64,000 bases of DNA, taken from positions 97,413 through 161,412 of the forward strand of contig JAUILL010000006.1 of assembly GCA_030433335.1 (NCBI GenBank), written 5' to 3'. This DNA is from Alphaproteobacteria bacterium. GTDB taxonomy: Bacteria; Pseudomonadota; Alphaproteobacteria; Rhodobacterales; Rhodobacteraceae. Shown in pieces: positions 62,255-64,000 of this stretch (position 1 is its first letter; every line of letters starts with the position of its first letter). Under the pieces are notes generated by a model. It made no database searches, was not told the DNA's origin, and saw only the letters and a program-made list of their open reading frames with translations. Made by a program: the position numbers and the translations under genes.

Positions 62255-62284
62255 TCAGAGCGCTGTCACTTTGGATAGGAATCG

Positions 62285-62317
62285 GAAAGGCGGATCTTCG
62301 GGTCCGCCTTTCTGCTT
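62285..62317 (+). terminator. Terminator after hupC
   Basis: GAAAGGCGGA (62285-62294) pairs perfectly with TCCGCCTTTC (62303-62312) around an 8-base loop, followed by TGCTTG. The spacer 62318-62540 up to hupD is AT-richer than its surroundings and holds no gene that I can support; it is a likely promoter region. Confidence 0.65.
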
Positions 62318-62540
62318 GATAGCATACTTCCAAATTCGACACATTCTGGATACTTACTTTCCAACCCATCAGGCGCGCAAAACGCTGAAACCCAGCCAAG
62401 GCATTGAAAATAAATGTGAATAGTTTTCTCACGCCAAAAGGTGAATTTCTTCCATCCCTTCGAACAGCCTGCCAAACTACCGGAACCAAGGGAAACCGGA
62501 AAGCTGGCTACCAGCCCACCGGTCTAGGGAGGAGACAAAG

Positions 62541-63149
62541 ATGACGCCGAGTGTGTTGGTTCTGGGTATCGGTAATGTGTTGTGGGCCGACGAAGGTTTT
62601 GGTGTGCGTTGTGTTGAGCGGCTCGCGCAGACCACTGCGTTCGGACCGAATGTAAAAGTTCTCGACGGTGGCACTCAGGGTCTCTATCTCCTCCCCTTCC
62701 TTGAAGAAGCAGACGCGCTGATCGTGTTCGACGCGGTAGACTATGGTTTGCCCGCAGGCACGCTCAAGATTGTCGAAGACAAAGACGTGCCCTCTTTCAT
62801 GGGTGCAAAAAAGATGAGCCTGCACCAGACCGGATTTCAGGACGTCATCGCGACCGCGCAACTGATGGGCTACTGCCCCGAGCGTCTGGTCCTGATCGGC
62901 TGTCAGCCTGTCGAGCTGGAGGATTACGGCGGGGGTCTGCGCGATCTGGTCGCCGCCCGCATTGACCCCGCCATCGAGATCGCGATGCAAAAGCTGGCCG
63001 AGATGGGCATCCACCCCATCGAAGGCGAAGGCGATACCAGCAATCTGGCGGACCCCTCGATCATGCGCAGCGCCTACGAGGACGGTCGCCCGTCCGAAGA
63101 AGACGCTTGCCGCACCGGCGACCATCGCTTCTTTCCCGAAAGCGTCTGA
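62541..63149 (+). CDS. hupD: Hydrogenase maturation endopeptidase
   Basis: Protease of 202 residues that cuts the HupL tail after nickel is inserted. Nickel-sensing residues of the HybD family are visible: Glu in GIGNVLWADEGFGVR, Asp in VFDAVDYG and His in SLHQTGFQD. GAGGAGA precedes the ATG. It is followed after 3 bases by hupF. Confidence 0.95.
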   Translation: MTPSVLVLGIGNVLWADEGFGVRCVERLAQTTAFGPNVKVLDGGTQGLYLLPFLEEADALIVFDAVDYGLPAGTLKIVEDKDVPSFMGAKKMSLHQTGFQDVIATAQLMGYCPERLVLIGCQPVELEDYGGGLRDLVAARIDPAIEIAMQKLAEMGIHPIEGEGDTSNLADPSIMRSAYEDGRPSEEDACRTGDHRFFPESV

Positions 63150-63152
63150 GCC

Positions 63153-63473
63153 ATGTGTGTCGGCGTACCGATGCAGGTGCTGTCAGTCGACGGCATCGCC
63201 GCCCGTGCCACCGATGGCCGCGAAGAAGCTCTGATCGATCTGTCTCTGACTGGCCCTGTGGCTGTTGGGGACTGGATCCTGACCTTCCTTGGCGCAGCCC
63301 GCGAAATCATCACCGAAGACGAGGCCCGCAAGATCACTGCCGCGCTCGACGGTTTGCGCAACCTGATGGAGGGCAACGACCTCGGCGATGCGTTTGCCGA
63401 TCTGGACAACCGCGCTCCGCAATTGCCCCCCCATCTGCAAGCCGCGCTGGACGCGGGCAAAACCACAGCTTGA
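63153..63473 (+). CDS. hupF: HypC/HupF-family hydrogenase chaperone
   Basis: Chaperone of 106 residues beginning [14 protein letters not shown], whose Cys2 binds the Fe(CN)2CO precursor or the large subunit in this family. It has the HupF-type C-terminal extension ([12 protein letters not shown]) beyond a standard HypC of about 80 residues. In related organisms HupF protects the large subunit in oxygen. Ten bases separate it from hupG. Confidence 0.93.
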   Translation: MCVGVPMQVLSVDGIAARATDGREEALIDLSLTGPVAVGDWILTFLGAAREIITEDEARKITAALDGLRNLMEGNDLGDAFADLDNRAPQLPPHLQAALDAGKTTA

Positions 63474-63483
63474 GAGACCCGCT

Positions 63484-63879
63484 ATGACCCATCCTTTGAT
63501 TGACCGTCTGACCACCGAGTTCAGCTGGCCCAAACTGGACAACCAGCACGACGTGACCGAATTCACCAGCCGCGAGGGCGTGCATGTCCTATTCGTGCCG
63601 GGCGACCCCAAGCGCAATCTGGAAACCGCCGACGTGGCCGTGATCTTGCCCGAAATCAAACAAGCGTTTCAGGGCCGCTTTGACTGCGCCGTGGTCGGTG
63701 ACGACATCGAACAAAAGGTCCGCGAGGAGACCAAAGTCCTCAAGACCCCCAGCCTGATCTTCTACCGCGAAGGCCAGATGATCGGCGGCATTCCCCGCGT
63801 ACGGGACTGGGACGAATATATGGCCCGTATCACCCAAATTCTGGCGCAAAACGCCACATGTGAAATTGCAGACGCCTAG
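63484..63879 (+). CDS. hupG: Hydrogenase-1 expression HyaE/HupG-like thioredoxin-fold protein
   Basis: Thioredoxin-fold helper of 131 residues from MTHPLIDRLTTEF. Visible are LFVPGDPKRNLETADVAVILPEI, FDCAVVGDDIEQKVREETKV and the fold's cis-Pro region KTPSLIFYREGQMIGGIPRVRDWDEY; the redox C-x-x-C is missing, as in HyaE. It probably accompanies HupF or the Tat-dependent small subunit. Its stop is only 2 bases from the end of an opposite-strand transposase, so its extreme C-terminus could have been altered by insertion. Confidence 0.92.
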   Translation: MTHPLIDRLTTEFSWPKLDNQHDVTEFTSREGVHVLFVPGDPKRNLETADVAVILPEIKQAFQGRFDCAVVGDDIEQKVREETKVLKTPSLIFYREGQMIGGIPRVRDWDEYMARITQILAQNATCEIADA

Positions 63880-63881
63880 CA

Positions 63882-64000
63882 TTACAGTTGCATTTTTTGC
63901 TTGATATGACATTGTTGTGCGACTGCTTGGTGTGCTCTTCGCCAAAGCGACCATGCGATGATCGCAGCCGGCTCTATTGATCGCTGCGACATCTTGCATG
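63882..64000 (-). mobile_element. Insertion-sequence transposase C-terminus (partial)
   Basis: On the minus strand a frame open from the right edge ends with TAA at 63882-63884 and codes 38 residues, including SIEPAAIIAWSLWRRAHQAV and a basic end finishing KMQL. The WSLWRRAHQA pattern near the C-terminus is one I know from transposases of alphaproteobacterial insertion sequences; the exact family cannot be set from this fragment. The element ends immediately after hupG, where R. capsulatus has hupH. Confidence 0.55.

Noticed and set aside
62232..62489. 85-codon minus-strand frame in the hupC-hupD spacer
   Set aside because: It runs through the hupC terminator, has no ribosome-binding site and no recognisable pattern.
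58197..62508. Shared 11-base string GGAAAGCTGGC upstream of hupS (58197) and hupD (62498)
   Set aside because: No symmetry, different distances to the start codons and little flanking similarity; chance is sufficient.
63958..64000. Possible plus-strand gene start (ATG at 63959) at the right edge
   Set aside because: The minus-strand transposase reading of the same bases is much better supported; too little sequence remains to judge a start.

Overview
The window looks like the chromosome of a marine-type alphaproteobacterium of the order Rhodobacterales (Rhodobacteraceae, Roseobacter-like). This is inferred from GC-rich, tightly overlapping genes, the separate F0 operon atpI-B-E-X-F with a b' subunit, a MipZ division regulator, the leuC/leuD/leuB layout with two extra genes between leuD and leuB, a choline-sulfate and choline uptake locus, and an uptake hydrogenase cluster in the same order as in Rhodobacter capsulatus.

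Layout. 1-2445: F0 ATP synthase operon on the minus strand, cut by the left edge. 2.6-4.5 kb: an ArsR and a LysR regulator, the latter divergent from a quinone/azo reductase. 4.8-12 kb: the classical ffh-rpsP-rimM-trmD-rplS-rpmE translation and SRP block, here carrying two GNAT acetyltransferases, chorismate mutase, bluB, a 47-residue membrane peptide and, on the opposite strand between trmD and rplS, an AT-richer nucleotidyl-cyclase-like gene. 12-19.7 kb: mipZ, then a minus-strand block rsfS-rlmH-gpmI-envC-ctpA-rppH. 20-25.4 kb: leuC, leuD, a membrane protein, a secreted EEP-family hydrolase, leuB. 25.5-31 kb: EamA exporter, tRNA-Pro(CGG), AraC regulator, a coupled pair of unknown envelope genes, a DUF1772 protein divergent from a TetR regulator. 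31-37.5 kb: tripartite tricarboxylate transporter tctCBA divergent from tctDE plus a co-transcribed orphan periplasmic binding protein. 37.5-43.1 kb: aldehyde dehydrogenase with DUF779 and an AcoR-like activator lacking the AAA+ domain, and a large MscS channel. 43.3-47.5 kb: a CDP-alcohol phosphatidyltransferase plus ABC importer equivalent to E. coli ynjF/ynjBCD. 47.5-52.1 kb: choXWV divergent from betC. 52.2-63.9 kb: H2-sensing module hupTUV, hypF, and the structural and maturation operon hupS-hupL-(58-residue protein)-hupC-hupD-hupF-hupG. The right edge holds the C-terminus of an insertion-sequence transposase that abuts hupG.

How it works together. HupUV with HupT should sense H2 and control hupSLC, an O2-tolerant-type membrane hydrogenase feeding electrons to cytochrome b; hypF and hupDFG mature it. 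The partner regulator hupR and the remaining hyp genes are not in the window. The choline, tricarboxylate and aldehyde loci are catabolic or osmolyte modules, each with a divergent gene or local regulator and palindromic candidate operators. Several minus-strand operons (atp, tct, cho, aldehyde dehydrogenase) carry a strong GC-rich hairpin just after the most highly demanded gene. No CRISPR array, rRNA, prophage or complete insertion sequence was seen, and no gene-free stretch exceeds 300 bases. The most novel candidates are the cyclase-like insertion, the small protein inside the hydrogenase operon, the unknown envelope pair at 27.8-29.8 kb and the two-component system with its own binding protein.
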